DNA of 64,000 nt, taken from contig NZ_LPWF01000033.1 in NCBI RefSeq assembly GCF_001723305.1, forward strand, positions 38,919 to 102,918. Direction: 5' to 3'. This DNA comes from Methyloceanibacter superfactus (lineage in GTDB: Bacteria > Pseudomonadota > Alphaproteobacteria > Rhizobiales > Methyloligellaceae). The notes beneath the pieces are model-generated. The model was not told the DNA's origin and did no database searches. It was given only the letters and a program-made list of their open reading frames with translations. The position numbers and the translations under genes are program-made. Numbering within the stretch: position 1 is the stretch's first letter; each line of letters begins with the position of its first letter. Below are positions 9,421-20,760 of the stretch, piece by piece.

Positions 9421-10137
9421 ATGGATCAGACCTTGAAACAGCATCCCGCGATCCATCTCGAAGGCCTGCAGGTCACCCTGCCCTCGCGCGCCGGCGCGGT
9501 CGCCATCCTGCGCGGCATCGATCTAAGCGTGCCGGAAGGCGAAGCTGTGGCGGTGGTCGGCCCCAGCGGCTCCGGCAAATCGACCCTGCTCATGGTCATC
9601 GCCGGCCTCGAACGCGCCACGGCCGGCCGTGTCACCGTCGCCGGCACGGATCTCGGCTCGCTGGACGAGGACGGCTTGGCGCGGCTGCGCGCCGCCAATA
9701 TCGGTATCGTATTCCAGTCCTTCCATCTGGTGCCGACCATGACGGCCGTCGAGAATGTGGCGCTGCCCATGGAATTCCTCAACCAGGAGGACGCCTTCAC
9801 GGTGGCGCAGGCCGCGCTCGCCGAGGTGGGGCTGGCCCATCGCGAATCGCATTTCCCCGGCCAGCTTTCCGGCGGTGAGCAGCAGCGCGTGGCCATCGCC
9901 CGGGCGCTCGCCACCAAGCCGACGCTGATTCTCGCCGACGAGCCGACCGGCAATCTCGACCTCGCCACGGGCGAGCAGGTGATGGATCTCCTGTTCGAGC
10001 TGAAGGAGCGCACCGGCGCCACGCTGCTGCTCATCACCCATGACAACACACTCGCCAAGCGCTGCGACCGCACCGTCAACGTCGCCGACGGGCGCATCGT
10101 CAGTGGCGGCGCCAAACGCCGCGCGCGCGCCACGTGA
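9421..10137 (+). CDS. ABC transporter ATP-binding protein, YbbA-like
   Basis: An ATPase subunit of 238 residues from the ATG at 9421; an in-frame start 21 bp earlier is possible. It carries Walker A GPSGSGKST, a Q-loop (FQSFHLVPTMTAVENVALP), the signature LSGGEQQRVAIARAL, Walker B LILADEPTGNLD and the switch His in LLLITHDN. This is the LolD/MacB/YbbA subgroup, which works with FtsX-like permeases rather than classical importers. The stop overlaps the GTG of the permease gene (GTGA), so the two are translationally coupled. The substrate is unknown; YbbAP has been linked to hydrophobic compound or lipid export by context only. Confidence 0.9.
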   Translation: MDQTLKQHPAIHLEGLQVTLPSRAGAVAILRGIDLSVPEGEAVAVVGPSGSGKSTLLMVIAGLERATAGRVTVAGTDLGSLDEDGLARLRAANIGIVFQSFHLVPTMTAVENVALPMEFLNQEDAFTVAQAALAEVGLAHRESHFPGQLSGGEQQRVAIARALATKPTLILADEPTGNLDLATGEQVMDLLFELKERTGATLLLITHDNTLAKRCDRTVNVADGRIVSGGAKRRARAT

Positions 10138-12708
10138 CGGCGGCCGTGACAACGGCTGACGCTGCCACGCCCCGCGCGCGGCTGCCGCTGGCGTTGAGCA
10201 TCGCACTGCGCGAGTTGCGCGCCGCGCGAGCGGACTTGCCGTCTTCGTGCTGTGCATCGCCCTCGGCGTCGCCGCCGTCGCCGCGATCGGCTCGCTGGCC
10301 GCGGCCTTCGACAAGGCGCTGGCAAACCAGGGACGGCTGCTGATCGGCGGCGATCTCTCGTTCGAGCTGATCCACCGCCAGACCAATCCGGAAGAGACCG
10401 CGGCGCTGGAGAAGCTCGGCGAGATCAGCGGCTCGGCGAGCTTCCGCGCCATGGCCCGCGCCGAGGACGGCAAGAGCGCCTTGGTCGAGGTGAAGGCGGT
10501 CGACGACCCCTACCCGCTCTACGGCGATGTCGCCGTGCTGGAGCCGAAGGATGCCGGACCGCTCTGGCGTGAATCGGGGGTCGTGGTCGCCCAGCGCGTG
10601 TTGCTCGACCGGCTCGGCTTGAAGGTCGGCGATCCGCTCAAGATCGGCGAGGCCACCGTCAAGATCGGCGGCATTCTCGGCGACCAGCCCGACCGCCTCG
10701 CCGACCGGCTGTCCTACGGTCCGAAGCTGCTGATGTCGCGCGACACCCTCGAGCGAACGGGTCTGGTGCAACCCGGCAGCCTGATCCGCTGGACGTATCG
10801 CGTGAAGATGCCCGAGGCGATCGCCATCGACCGCGAGGCGCTGACCGCCGCGCGCAAGGGCATCGAGACCGAGTTTCCGCAGGCCGGCTTCGCCATCCAT
10901 GACTGGACCGATCCGGCGCCGTCGCTCCGCCGCGATGCCGAGCGCTTCACCCAGTTCATCAACTTCGTCGGGCTGACCGCGCTACTGCTCGGCGGCATCG
11001 GCGTCGGCAACGCCATTCAAAGCTATATGGCGAAGAAGCGCGACATCATCGCCACCTTCAAATGTCTCGGCGCCTCGAGCCGGCTGGTTCTCAACGTCTA
11101 TCTGATCCAGGCGCTGCTGCTGGCCCTCATCGGCATCACCATCGGGCTCGTGCTCGGGGCGCTGGCGCCCGCGGCCATCGCCGCCCGCTATGCCGACGCG
11201 CTGCCCATCGCGCTCGCCGTCGAGCCGCATCCCATTCCGCTGCTCGTGGCGGCGCTGGCCGGTCTCCTCACCATGGTGCTGTTCGTGCTGTGGCCGCTGG
11301 GCCGCGCCAGCCGCATCTCGCCCGCCGTGCTCATGCGCGCCCATCTCACCGAGGAGAGCGAGCGCTCCGCCCTGCCCTTCGCCATCGGCTCCGCCGCGGC
11401 CGGCCTCGCCCTCTTCGCGCTCGCCATCGCCGCGTCGGAGGAACGCATCGTCACCGCGGCCATCTCCGCCGGCATCGTCGTCGCCTTCGGCCTGCTGCTC
11501 GGCTTCGGCGTGATCGTGCAGCGGCTTGCCGCCCGCTTCCGCCGCACCAAGCCGCCCGCTTGGGGCCTGGCCTTGGCCAGCATCGGCGGACCCGGCTCGC
11601 TCGCCCGCTCCATCGCCGTGTCGCTGGGCTTGGGCCTCGGCCTCCTCATCGCCGTGGCCTTGATCCACACCTCGCTGCTCACCGAGATCGAGAGCCATGT
11701 GGAGGTCGACGCGCCCGCCTATTACTTCCTCGACGTCGAGCCGGACGATCTCAAGACCTTCCAGGACACCGCCAAGGCCATCGAGCCCACCGCCAAGCTC
11801 GACGACGCACCGATGCTGCGCGGCCGCATCATCGAGCTCAACGGCGTCTCGGTGGACAAGGTCGAGGTCAAGCCCGACGCCCGCTGGGTGCTCGCCGGCG
11901 ACCGCGGCCTCACCTATACCGCGCCGTGCCCGGCGCCTCGACCATCGAGGAAGGCGAATGGTGGCCCAAGGGCTATGACGGCCCGCCGCTCGTGTCGTTC
12001 GACGGCGAGCTCGCCGAGGGTCTCGGGCTGAAGCTCGGCGACGAGATCACGGTCAACATCCTCGGCCGCAACGTGAAGGCGAAGATCGCGAGCTTGCGCA
12101 AGATCGACTGGGAGTCGCTCGCCATCAATTTCGTCATGGTGTTCTCGCCCAGCACGCTGGAAGGCGCGCCGCATCGCCTCGTCACCACGCTCGAGCTGCC
12201 CAAGGGCACCGATCCCGCCACGGAAGCCAAGATCATCCAATCGCTGGCCGAGCGCTTCCCCCTCGTCACCGCCATCAAGATCGGCGACATCATCGACGCG
12301 GCCAAGGCGCTGCTCGCCAAGCTGATGACCGCCATCACCGCCACGGCCGGCGTCACGCTCCTGATCGGCGCCGCGGTGCTTGCGGGCGCCGTGTCCGCCG
12401 GCCAGCAGCAGCGGAAATATCTGACCGTGCTCTACAAGACGCTGGGTGCCACGCGCGGCCGCATCATCCGCGCCGAGCTCTTGGAATTCGGCACCCTCGG
12501 GCTCGCCACCGCCTTGCTGGCCCTGCTGATCGCCACGATCACGGCCTATGCGCTGTGCGTCTTCGCCTTCGACATCAAATTAGTCTTCGCGCCCTGGGCC
12601 GCGCTTCAGACCGTGCTGCTGGCGCTGGCGCTGGTCCTGGCGGTCGGCGCCATCACCACCTGGCGGGTGCTTTCGGTCAAGGCGGCCCCTTATCTCCGGG
12701 CCGAATAA
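10134..12708 (+). CDS. ABC transporter permease YbbP-like (FtsX family), twice frameshifted
   Basis: A large permease of about 858 residues once two missing bases are restored. The N-terminus (ARLPLALSIALRELRAARA) starts at GTG 10134 and shifts near 10231 into the long frame LCIALGVAAVAAIGSLAAAF. Near 11926 it shifts again into VPGASTIEEGEWWPKGYDG. It has one N-terminal helix, a large periplasmic domain, FtsX-type helices around GLTALLLGGIGVGNAIQSYM, a second periplasmic part and a second FtsX block near TAITATAGVTLLIGAAVLAG. It forms an exporter or mechanotransmission complex with the YbbA-like ATPase. Loss of activity is unlikely, since the codon pattern is intact on both sides of each break. 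Confidence 0.85.
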
Positions 12709-12823
12709 GGCGTTTCCGGCCCGCGCGGACACAGTGTCTTCACCTTGCGCCGCTAGCCTTAAGCCACCATATTCATAGCCAAATTGGCTTTCTGACCAAC
12801 CGTTCAGCAAGGGATTCTCTTAT

Positions 12824-13585
12824 ATGGCGGAACTCGACAGACGTTATGGGCAGGGCGCGGCCGCCGGTCGCGCCGAAGCAGGTGCCATCGACCAGGGCCT
12901 GCGCGCCTACATGCTCCGCGTCTACAACTACATGGCCTCCGGCGTCGCCATCACCGGCGTCGTCGCCTATGCGATCTACGCCATGTCCGTGGTGACCGGG
13001 ACCGACGGCGCCGTGACGGGCCTGACCCCGTTCGGCAACTTCATGTTTGCCAGCGCCTTCAAATGGGTGGTGATCTTCGCGCCGCTCGCCTTGGTGTTCT
13101 TCATCTCGGCGCGCATCAACTCCATGAGCTTGAGCACGGCCCAGATCACCTTCTGGCTGTTCTCCGCGCTCATGGGCGCATCGATCTCCTCGATCTTCCT
13201 GGTCTATGCCGGGGAGAGCATCGCCCGGGTGTTCTTCATCACCGCCGCCTCCTTCGGCGCGCTGAGCCTGTGGGGCTACACCACCAGCAAGGACCTCTCC
13301 GGTTGGGGTTCCTTCCTGTTCATGGGCCTGATCGGCATCATCATCGCCTCGCTGGTGAACCTGTTCATCGGCTCGACCGCCCTGCAATTCGCGGTGTCGG
13401 TGATCGGCGTCTTGGTGTTCGCCGGGCTGACCGCCTACGACACCCAGCAGATCAAGGAGATGTATTCCGTCAACGACGACGGCTCAGTCTCCGGCCGCAA
13501 GGCTGTCATGGGCGCGCTCAGGCTCTATCTCGACTTCATCAACCTGTTCATGATGCTGCTCCAGCTCTTCGGCGACCGCCGCTAG
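12824..13585 (+). CDS. Bax inhibitor-1 / YccA family membrane protein
   Basis: A 253-residue protein with seven hydrophobic helices and the BI-1 family pattern: an N-terminal hydrophilic stretch with AGAIDQGLRAYMLRVYNYMA, helices through FWLFSALMGASISSIFLVYA, and the C-terminal motif FAGLTAYDTQQIKEMY followed by a last helix (GALRLYLDFINLFMMLLQLF). The acidic residues in AYDTQQIK match the pH-sensing aspartates of the Bacillus BsYetJ calcium leak channel. The bacterial role is likely membrane-stress or ion homeostasis. It stands alone with its own terminator right after the stop. Confidence 0.9.
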   Translation: MAELDRRYGQGAAAGRAEAGAIDQGLRAYMLRVYNYMASGVAITGVVAYAIYAMSVVTGTDGAVTGLTPFGNFMFASAFKWVVIFAPLALVFFISARINSMSLSTAQITFWLFSALMGASISSIFLVYAGESIARVFFITAASFGALSLWGYTTSKDLSGWGSFLFMGLIGIIIASLVNLFIGSTALQFAVSVIGVLVFAGLTAYDTQQIKEMYSVNDDGSVSGRKAVMGALRLYLDFINLFMMLLQLFGDRR

Positions 13586-13606
13586 AGCCGAGCCGGCAAG
13601 CGAACC

Positions 13607-13641
13607 AAAAAAGGCCCCAGCGTCCGCGTTGGGGCCTTTTT
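13607..13641 (+). terminator. Rho-independent terminator after the BI-1 gene
   Basis: Perfect stem AAAAAAGGCCCCA / TGGGGCCTTTTT with a 10-base loop, ending in a T run. It begins 22 bp after the BI-1 stop. The A and T tracts also make it a possible terminator in the reverse direction. Confidence 0.85.
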
Positions 13642-13649
13642 AATGATGC

Positions 13650-13800
13650 CGCCAAGCCGCAAGGGGATGCGGTTGAAAAACGGCCCCCCAGCGCCCACTT
13701 GCTTGCGGTGATGGGCTTCCCTCCCCATCACAGGTTCCCCCCATAAGGAACCCGGAGAAGCCCCGAGTCCCCCCCGTCTCCCGGGGCTTCTCCATTTTCT
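13650..13800 (+). ncRNA. Candidate small RNA with three C-rich hairpin loops
   Basis: After the BI-1 terminator come three consecutive hairpins without a reading frame. These are GTGATGGG/CCCATCAC (13708-13731) with loop CTTCCCTC, GGTTCC/GGAACC (13733-13752) with loop CCCCATAA, and GGAGAAGCCCC/GGGGCTTCTCC (13754-13793) with a C-rich loop, then ATTTTCT. A weaker stem, CCGC/GCGG, with a purine loop AAGGGGAT lies upstream. C-rich loops facing Shine-Dalgarno sequences are a known design of alphaproteobacterial trans-acting RNAs. The final hairpin plus T-rich end suggests the plus strand. No clear promoter was found, so the 5' end is uncertain. Confidence 0.45.
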
Positions 13801-13808
13801 GGGGGTCT

Positions 13809-14189
13809 TCAAGCCTCGACGAGCCGCAAGCCCTTATCGAGCGCGCGCACACGGCGGGCGAGGTCGTGGCCACGCTTGAGGATGAGCCCCGTCGCCGCGA
13901 TCACGCTATAGGCGCCCTGGCGCCGCGCCAGCTTGGGCGCCTTCTCGATGCGGTAGAGGGGGCATTCGGACGACCGCCGGAACACCGAGAACACGGCCTT
14001 CTCTTTCAGCGTGTCGATGGCGTAGTCGCGCCATTCGCCGCTCGCCACCTTGCGGCCGTAGACATTCAGGATTTGGCTGAGTTCCTGGCGGTTAAAGGAG
14101 ATGTCCGCGCGCCGGGCCCCCTCGGAAGGGGTAAGATCGCCGCCAGCCTTGCGGGCCAGCGGCAAGACTATCGGTTCCGTATCGCTCAA
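13809..14189 (-). CDS. DUF2794 domain-containing protein
   Basis: A 126-residue cytosolic protein of the DUF2794 family, which is common in Rhizobiales and of unknown function. Visible features are a variable N-terminus, then ISFNRQELSQILNVYGRKVA, GEWRDYAIDTLKEKAVFSVF and YRIEKAPKLARRQGAYSVIA, which form the conserved core. The core resembles a small alpha/beta fold; no catalytic motif is apparent. It is monocistronic and lies between two candidate small RNAs read from the other strand. Start ATG at 14189; an inverted repeat 75-110 bp upstream could be an operator. Confidence 0.8.
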   Translation of the reverse strand: MSDTEPIVLPLARKAGGDLTPSEGARRADISFNRQELSQILNVYGRKVASGEWRDYAIDTLKEKAVFSVFRRSSECPLYRIEKAPKLARRQGAYSVIAATGLILKRGHDLARRVRALDKGLRLVEA

Positions 14190-14339
14190 CGCGCGCCTCC
14201 TGTAACGGAACCTTCATGATGACCGCGCAGGCCAAGGAATTCAAGCGGTACAAGGCCATCACACGAACTGTAACATAACGAAACATAAGTCACAGTTCCG
14301 CCTAAGTTCAGCCCTTGGAAGACCCCAAAACTCGCTATG
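14190..14339. promoter_or_regulatory. Intergenic region upstream of DUF2794 with an inverted repeat
   Basis: No gene is seen here. GAACTGT (14265-14271) and ACAGTTC (14292-14298) form a perfect 7-bp inverted repeat with a 20-bp AT-rich spacer containing the near-repeat TAACATAA and AAACATAA. It could be an operator or promoter for the minus-strand DUF2794 gene. For the plus strand, TTGGAA (14315) and TATGAT (14336) resemble a sigma-70 promoter with a short 15-bp spacer that would drive the RNA at about 14349. Confidence 0.35.
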
Positions 14340-14344
14340 ATTAT

Positions 14345-14487
14345 GCATGTTGCCTCTCGGCCCGGTCCAACTAGAGAGGCTTCGGAATCTCAGCCCCCCA
14401 GCCCCCCCCGGGGTCTTCTCTCGGACCGGGCCACTCTCCATGAGGCCACGAAAAAGGGCCGGCGAAAGCCGGCCCTTTTGTTTTTTC
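14345..14487 (+). ncRNA. Candidate small RNA: long stem with C-rich loop plus strong terminator
   Basis: A perfect 10-bp outer stem, GGCCCGGTCC (14359-14368) with GGACCGGGCC (14423-14432), is extended inward by GAGAG/CTCTC and encloses a loop with two long C runs (CCCCCCAGCCCCCCCC). About 20 bases later a rho-independent terminator follows. A promoter-like TTGGAA-15-TATGAT lies just upstream (14315-14341). No reading frame with coding character is present. The unpaired C tracts could pair with ribosome binding sites. The family could not be named from sequence alone. Confidence 0.45.
14452..14486 (+). terminator. Strong, probably bidirectional rho-independent terminator
   Basis: Perfect 12-bp stem AAAAGGGCCGGC / GCCGGCCCTTTT with GAAA tetraloop (14464-14467), followed on the plus strand by GTTTTTT. 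On the minus strand the hairpin ends in a run of T as well, so it can also end the DUF1223 gene transcript. Confidence 0.9.
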
Positions 14488-14525
14488 GCGAGAGATCCTG
14501 CCGCGCGGGACGTGAACTCGAGCGC

Positions 14526-15278
14526 CTATTTGCGCTCATAGGCGGCCGCGCCGAGCACCGGCCCCGCGCCCTCCACCTGCACCAGCGCCACCAGGCAATC
14601 GCCGCCGATGGTCTGCAGATCCTTCAGCGGCAATCGCAGAGTCATCTTCTCGCCGGCCCACATGCCGATGGGCGTGAGCTCGCGCACCGGATGGGTATAG
14701 GTGATCTTCTTGCCGCGATTTTCGCCGCGGGTGATGGCGACGGTTTCCTCGTCCTTGGCGACGGCGAGCCACACGGTCGCCTCGCGCATGTCCGAGGTCT
14801 TGGGCGCCGCGCCGATCTCGACCACCAGGCTGTTGCCCTCGGCGTGCATCGACACCGGCACTCTCACGTCCTTGAGCCGACCCGTGGCCTTGCGGATCGC
14901 CATTTCGATCGCCGCCTCGCTGCTGCCGTTCACATGCATGATGCCGTCGACCACGACTTGCGGCGTGTACACGCGGCCGTCGCCGCGGGCGAGCGCGTAG
15001 TCGCGCTGGCGCTCGCTGTTCTCGGGGCTCGACAGCGTGTCGTGCCAACCGAGATAATTCCAATAGTCGACCGAGAAAGAGAGCGTGATCACGTCTTCCT
15101 TGCCGCCGTACTCGGCGAGAAGCTTGTCCGCTGGCGGACAAGACGAGCAGCCTTGGCTCGTGAACAGTTCGAGCAGAGTCACGGTGCCGGCCCCGGAGGG
15201 CTCGGCTTGGCTCGGCGCCGTCAGGCCGACAAGAGCGACGGCGCCCACGCCCGCGGCAAGAAAGAAGACTGACCTCAT
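14526..15278 (-). CDS. DUF1223 secreted thioredoxin-fold protein
   Basis: A 250-residue exported protein of the DUF1223 family. The signal peptide is MRSVFFLAAGVGAVALVGLT with cleavage near SQAEP; the start at 15278 is preferred over an in-frame upstream ATG because it gives a proper signal. The thioredoxin-like start TVTLLELFTSQGCSSCPPAD carries a CxxC motif, then VDYWNYLGWHDTLSSPENSE and TPQVVVDGIMHVNGSS follow the cis-Pro pattern. It probably acts in periplasmic redox chemistry, but no activity has been assigned to the family. It is convergent with the candidate RNA and shares its terminator. Confidence 0.8.
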   Translation of the reverse strand: MRSVFFLAAGVGAVALVGLTAPSQAEPSGAGTVTLLELFTSQGCSSCPPADKLLAEYGGKEDVITLSFSVDYWNYLGWHDTLSSPENSERQRDYALARGDGRVYTPQVVVDGIMHVNGSSEAAIEMAIRKATGRLKDVRVPVSMHAEGNSLVVEIGAAPKTSDMREATVWLAVAKDEETVAITRGENRGKKITYTHPVRELTPIGMWAGEKMTLRLPLKDLQTIGGDCLVALVQVEGAGPVLGAAAYERK

Positions 15279-15350
15279 GCCAGTTAGAATGCCGGAATTA
15301 GTCCGAGATTTCCGGGAAAAACGGCTCAACTGGGGTCACAACTCAGTGAC

Positions 15351-18055
<2,705 letters not shown>

Positions 18056-18286
18056 TGAAGTCTCCTTCGAAGCCCTGAAACGGGCGGGTCCCAGCAAATG
18101 AGCATGCAAAGGTACGGCCAATCCGCCGCGAGGGGCTTTCGCCATCTCGCGCCGGGGCGTCCTTGGCTTTTGGATACGCGCTCTTGGGGCCACTATAAAA
18201 GCCCTTGCGGCAACGAGACAATGACGCGAAGAGACCCGTAGCCCGCCTCCGCAACCCGCGCTTCGCCGGAAATCTGCACAGAATCC

Positions 18287-18928
18287 ATGCAAACGCCCTT
18301 TAAGCTCAGCCTCAGCGCCCAAGACATCGCCTGCGAGCGGGGCGGCCGGACCCTGTTCCGGAATTTGGACTTTGCCGTGGAGCCGGGCCAGGCGCTGCTG
18401 GTCAGCGGCCCGAACGGCGCCGGCAAGACGAGCCTGCTGCGCCAGCTCGCCGGGCTTTTGCCGCTGGCGGGCGGCCGTCTCGTCACCGACGGCGCGGATG
18501 CCGATACGCCGATTGCCGAGCTGAGCCACTATGTCGGCCATCTGAACGCAGCCAAGACCGCGTTCACCGTGCGCGAGAATCTCGCCTTCTGGGCGGATTT
18601 CCTGGCCGAAGGCCAAGGCGATCCTGCTGACCACCTTGCCGGCGCGCTCGCCGCCTTCGGCCTTGGAGAGCTTGGCCGACTTCCGGCAGGGCTGTTGTCG
18701 GCGGGACAGAAGCGGAAACTTGCCCTGTCGCGCCTGTTTGCCGCACCCAGGCCCCTGTGGCTGCTGGACGAACCGTCCGTGTCGCTCGACGTGGCCTCGG
18801 TGAAGAAGCTGGACGGCGCGATGCGCGATCACTTAAAGGCCGGCGGCATCGCCGTGGTGTCGACCCATGTGCCGCTCGAGACCAAGTTCACCCACACCCT
18901 CGATCTCGGCCTGGAGCGCGCCGCATGA
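18287..18928 (+). CDS. ccmA: Heme exporter ATP-binding protein CcmA
   Basis: The ATPase of the CcmABCD complex (System I cytochrome c maturation), which releases holo-CcmE. Its 213 residues include Walker A GPNGAGKTS, the signature-like GLLSAGQKRKLALSRLF (LSxGQ form typical of CcmA) and Walker B LWLLDEPSVSLD with the switch His in VVSTHVPLE. The stop overlaps the ccmB start (ATGA). It is the first gene of ccmABCDG, matching cycVWZXY of Bradyrhizobium. ccmE, ccmF and ccmH are not in the window, as expected for Rhizobiales, which keep them in a second locus. Confidence 0.95.
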   Translation: MQTPFKLSLSAQDIACERGGRTLFRNLDFAVEPGQALLVSGPNGAGKTSLLRQLAGLLPLAGGRLVTDGADADTPIAELSHYVGHLNAAKTAFTVRENLAFWADFLAEGQGDPADHLAGALAAFGLGELGRLPAGLLSAGQKRKLALSRLFAAPRPLWLLDEPSVSLDVASVKKLDGAMRDHLKAGGIAVVSTHVPLETKFTHTLDLGLERAA

Positions 18929-19593
18929 ACGCGGCCCTCGCCCTTCTCGCGCGCGACGTGAAGCTCGCCTGGCGCGAAGGCGGCGCCGTCGGCGTGGCGC
19001 TCGGCTTCTATCTCGTCGTCATCGTCATCACCCCGCTCGGGCTCGGCCCCGACCTCAACCTGCTCGGCCGCATCGCGCCGGGCATTCTATGGGTCGGGCT
19101 TCTGCTCGCCGGGCTCCTCTCCGCCGGCCGCATCTTCGACAACGACTATGAGGACGGCACGCTCGACGTGCTCGCCGCCGGGCCGCTGCCGCTCTCCGTC
19201 GTCGCCGGCGTGAAATGCCTCGCCCATTGGCTCGCCACCGGCATCCCCCTGGTGCTGATCGCGCCCCTTCTCGCCCTGCTGCTCAATCTGCCCATGGGCT
19301 CGGTGCCGTCGCTGATGCTCGCCATGCTGGCCGGCACGCCGGCCGTGAGCTTCCTCGCCGGCATCGGCGCGAGCCTGACGCTCGGGCTTCGCCGCAGCGG
19401 GCTCCTTCTCGCATTGCTCGTGGTGCCGCTCTATGTGCCGGTGCTGATTTTCGGCGTCTCGGCCGTCACGCCCTACGTCACCGGGCCCAACTCTTTGTGG
19501 CCGCCCTTCCTTATTCTCTGCGCGCTCAGCCTCGCCAGCATGGTGCTCGCGCCGCTGGCCTCTGCGGCCGCGATCCGCAACGCGCTGCGATAG
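18925..19593 (+). CDS. ccmB: Heme exporter membrane protein CcmB
   Basis: A 222-residue polytopic protein with six helices and the CcmB pattern: LLARDVKLAWREGG, GILWVGLLLAGLLSAGRIFD (cytoplasmic coupling loop with NDYEDGTLDVLAAGPLPL), then GSVPSLMLAMLAGTPAVSFL. It pairs with the CcmA ATPase in the inner membrane. It starts at ATG 18925 overlapping the ccmA stop by 4 bp, and the next gene, ccmC, follows after 42 bp. Confidence 0.95.
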   Translation: MNAALALLARDVKLAWREGGAVGVALGFYLVVIVITPLGLGPDLNLLGRIAPGILWVGLLLAGLLSAGRIFDNDYEDGTLDVLAAGPLPLSVVAGVKCLAHWLATGIPLVLIAPLLALLLNLPMGSVPSLMLAMLAGTPAVSFLAGIGASLTLGLRRSGLLLALLVVPLYVPVLIFGVSAVTPYVTGPNSLWPPFLILCALSLASMVLAPLASAAAIRNALR

Positions 19594-19635
19594 GCCTCAT
19601 TTGCGCTTCCCCGCCAAAGCCACTAGATCAGCCCC

Positions 19636-20373
19636 ATGATCAGCCTCGCCAACCCCACGCGCTTTCTCGGCCTGGTGGACAAGGTCCTGCCCTGGCTGTC
19701 GGCACTCGTGGTCATCCTGCTCGGCACGGGCTTGTATCTTTCGTTCTTCGTGGCCCCGCCCGACTATCAGCAGGGCGAGACCGTGCGCATCATGTTCATC
19801 CACGTGCCCGCCGCCTGGCTCGCCATGTTCGGCTACACGGTGATCGCCATCGCCGCGTTGGGCACGCTGATCTGGCGGCATCCCTTGGCCGATGTCGCCG
19901 CCAAGACCGCGGCCCCCATCGGCGCCACCTTCACCTTCGTCGCCCTCGTCACCGGCTCGCTGTGGGGCAAGCCCATGTGGGGAACCTATTGGGTGTGGGA
20001 CGCGCGGCTCACCTCCATGCTGGTGCTGTTCCTGCTCTATCTCGGGCTGATCGCCCTGTGGCAATCCATCGACGAATTGGGCCGCGCCGGGCGCGCCGCC
20101 GCCATCTTGGCTTTGGTCGGCGCCATCAACATCCCGATCATCAAATTCTCGGTCGATTGGTGGAACACCCTGCATCAGCCGGCGAGCGTGTTTCGCACCG
20201 GCGGCCCAACCATCGACCCCGCGCTGCTCACGCCGCTCTTCGTCATGGCGGCGGGCTTCACCGCGCTGTTCGTGCTGCTGCATCTCATGGCCATGCGCGC
20301 CGAGATCCTGCGCCGCCGCGTGCGCGCGCTTCAGCAAACCCAAGTCGAGCGCGCCGCGCTGGCCGAAGCCTAA
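19636..20373 (+). CDS. ccmC: Heme handling protein CcmC
   Basis: A 245-residue inner-membrane protein of the heme handling family that attaches heme to CcmE. The tryptophan-rich periplasmic heme segment reads GKPMWGTYWVWDARLTSML (WGxxWxWDxRLT), flanked by the conserved histidines in MFIHVPAAWLAMFGY and NTLHQPASV. Six transmembrane helices. It is followed by ccmD after 9 bp. Confidence 0.95.
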   Translation: MISLANPTRFLGLVDKVLPWLSALVVILLGTGLYLSFFVAPPDYQQGETVRIMFIHVPAAWLAMFGYTVIAIAALGTLIWRHPLADVAAKTAAPIGATFTFVALVTGSLWGKPMWGTYWVWDARLTSMLVLFLLYLGLIALWQSIDELGRAGRAAAILALVGAINIPIIKFSVDWWNTLHQPASVFRTGGPTIDPALLTPLFVMAAGFTALFVLLHLMAMRAEILRRRVRALQQTQVERAALAEA

Positions 20374-20382
20374 AGCGAACCC

Positions 20383-20760
20383 ATGCTTGATCTCGGCCCG
20401 CACGCAAGCTTCATCCTCGCCGCCTATGGCGTGACCGCCATCGCCGTCGCCGTGCTGGTGGTCACGACCCTTGCCGACGACCGCACCCAACGGCGCAAGC
20501 TCGCCGATCTCGAGCGCCGGGGCATCCGGCGGCGCTCGGCGACGCCGCCCAAAGCAGCGAAGACCGTAACGCCGAAGACCACGCCATCGATGACGGCGCC
20601 GCCCGGCGGCGAGACGATCGAGACAGATCCCGCCGAGGCCACGGCCAAAAAGCCGGCATCGAAGCGCAAGCCGGCGGCCAAGACCGCAACTAAGACGGCG
20701 GCCAAGCGCAAGACGGCGGCCAAAGCGAAGGCGCCGCGCACCCGGAAGCCCCGCTCATGA
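20383..20760 (+). CDS. ccmD: CcmD with a long basic Lys/Ala/Pro tail
   Basis: The first 45 residues are a normal CcmD: LGPHASFILAAYGVTAIAVA is the single helix, followed by the basic DRTQRRKLADLERRG. CcmD is usually about 50-70 residues and stabilises CcmC and CcmE. Here the protein runs to 125 residues; the extra 75 form a Lys/Ala/Pro/Thr-rich disordered tail (KPAAKTATKTAAKRKTAAKA) resembling histone H1. With the known topology (N-terminus periplasmic) this tail faces the cytoplasm. The stop overlaps ccmG (ATGA). Confidence 0.85.
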   Translation: MLDLGPHASFILAAYGVTAIAVAVLVVTTLADDRTQRRKLADLERRGIRRRSATPPKAAKTVTPKTTPSMTAPPGGETIETDPAEATAKKPASKRKPAAKTATKTAAKRKTAAKAKAPRTRKPRS

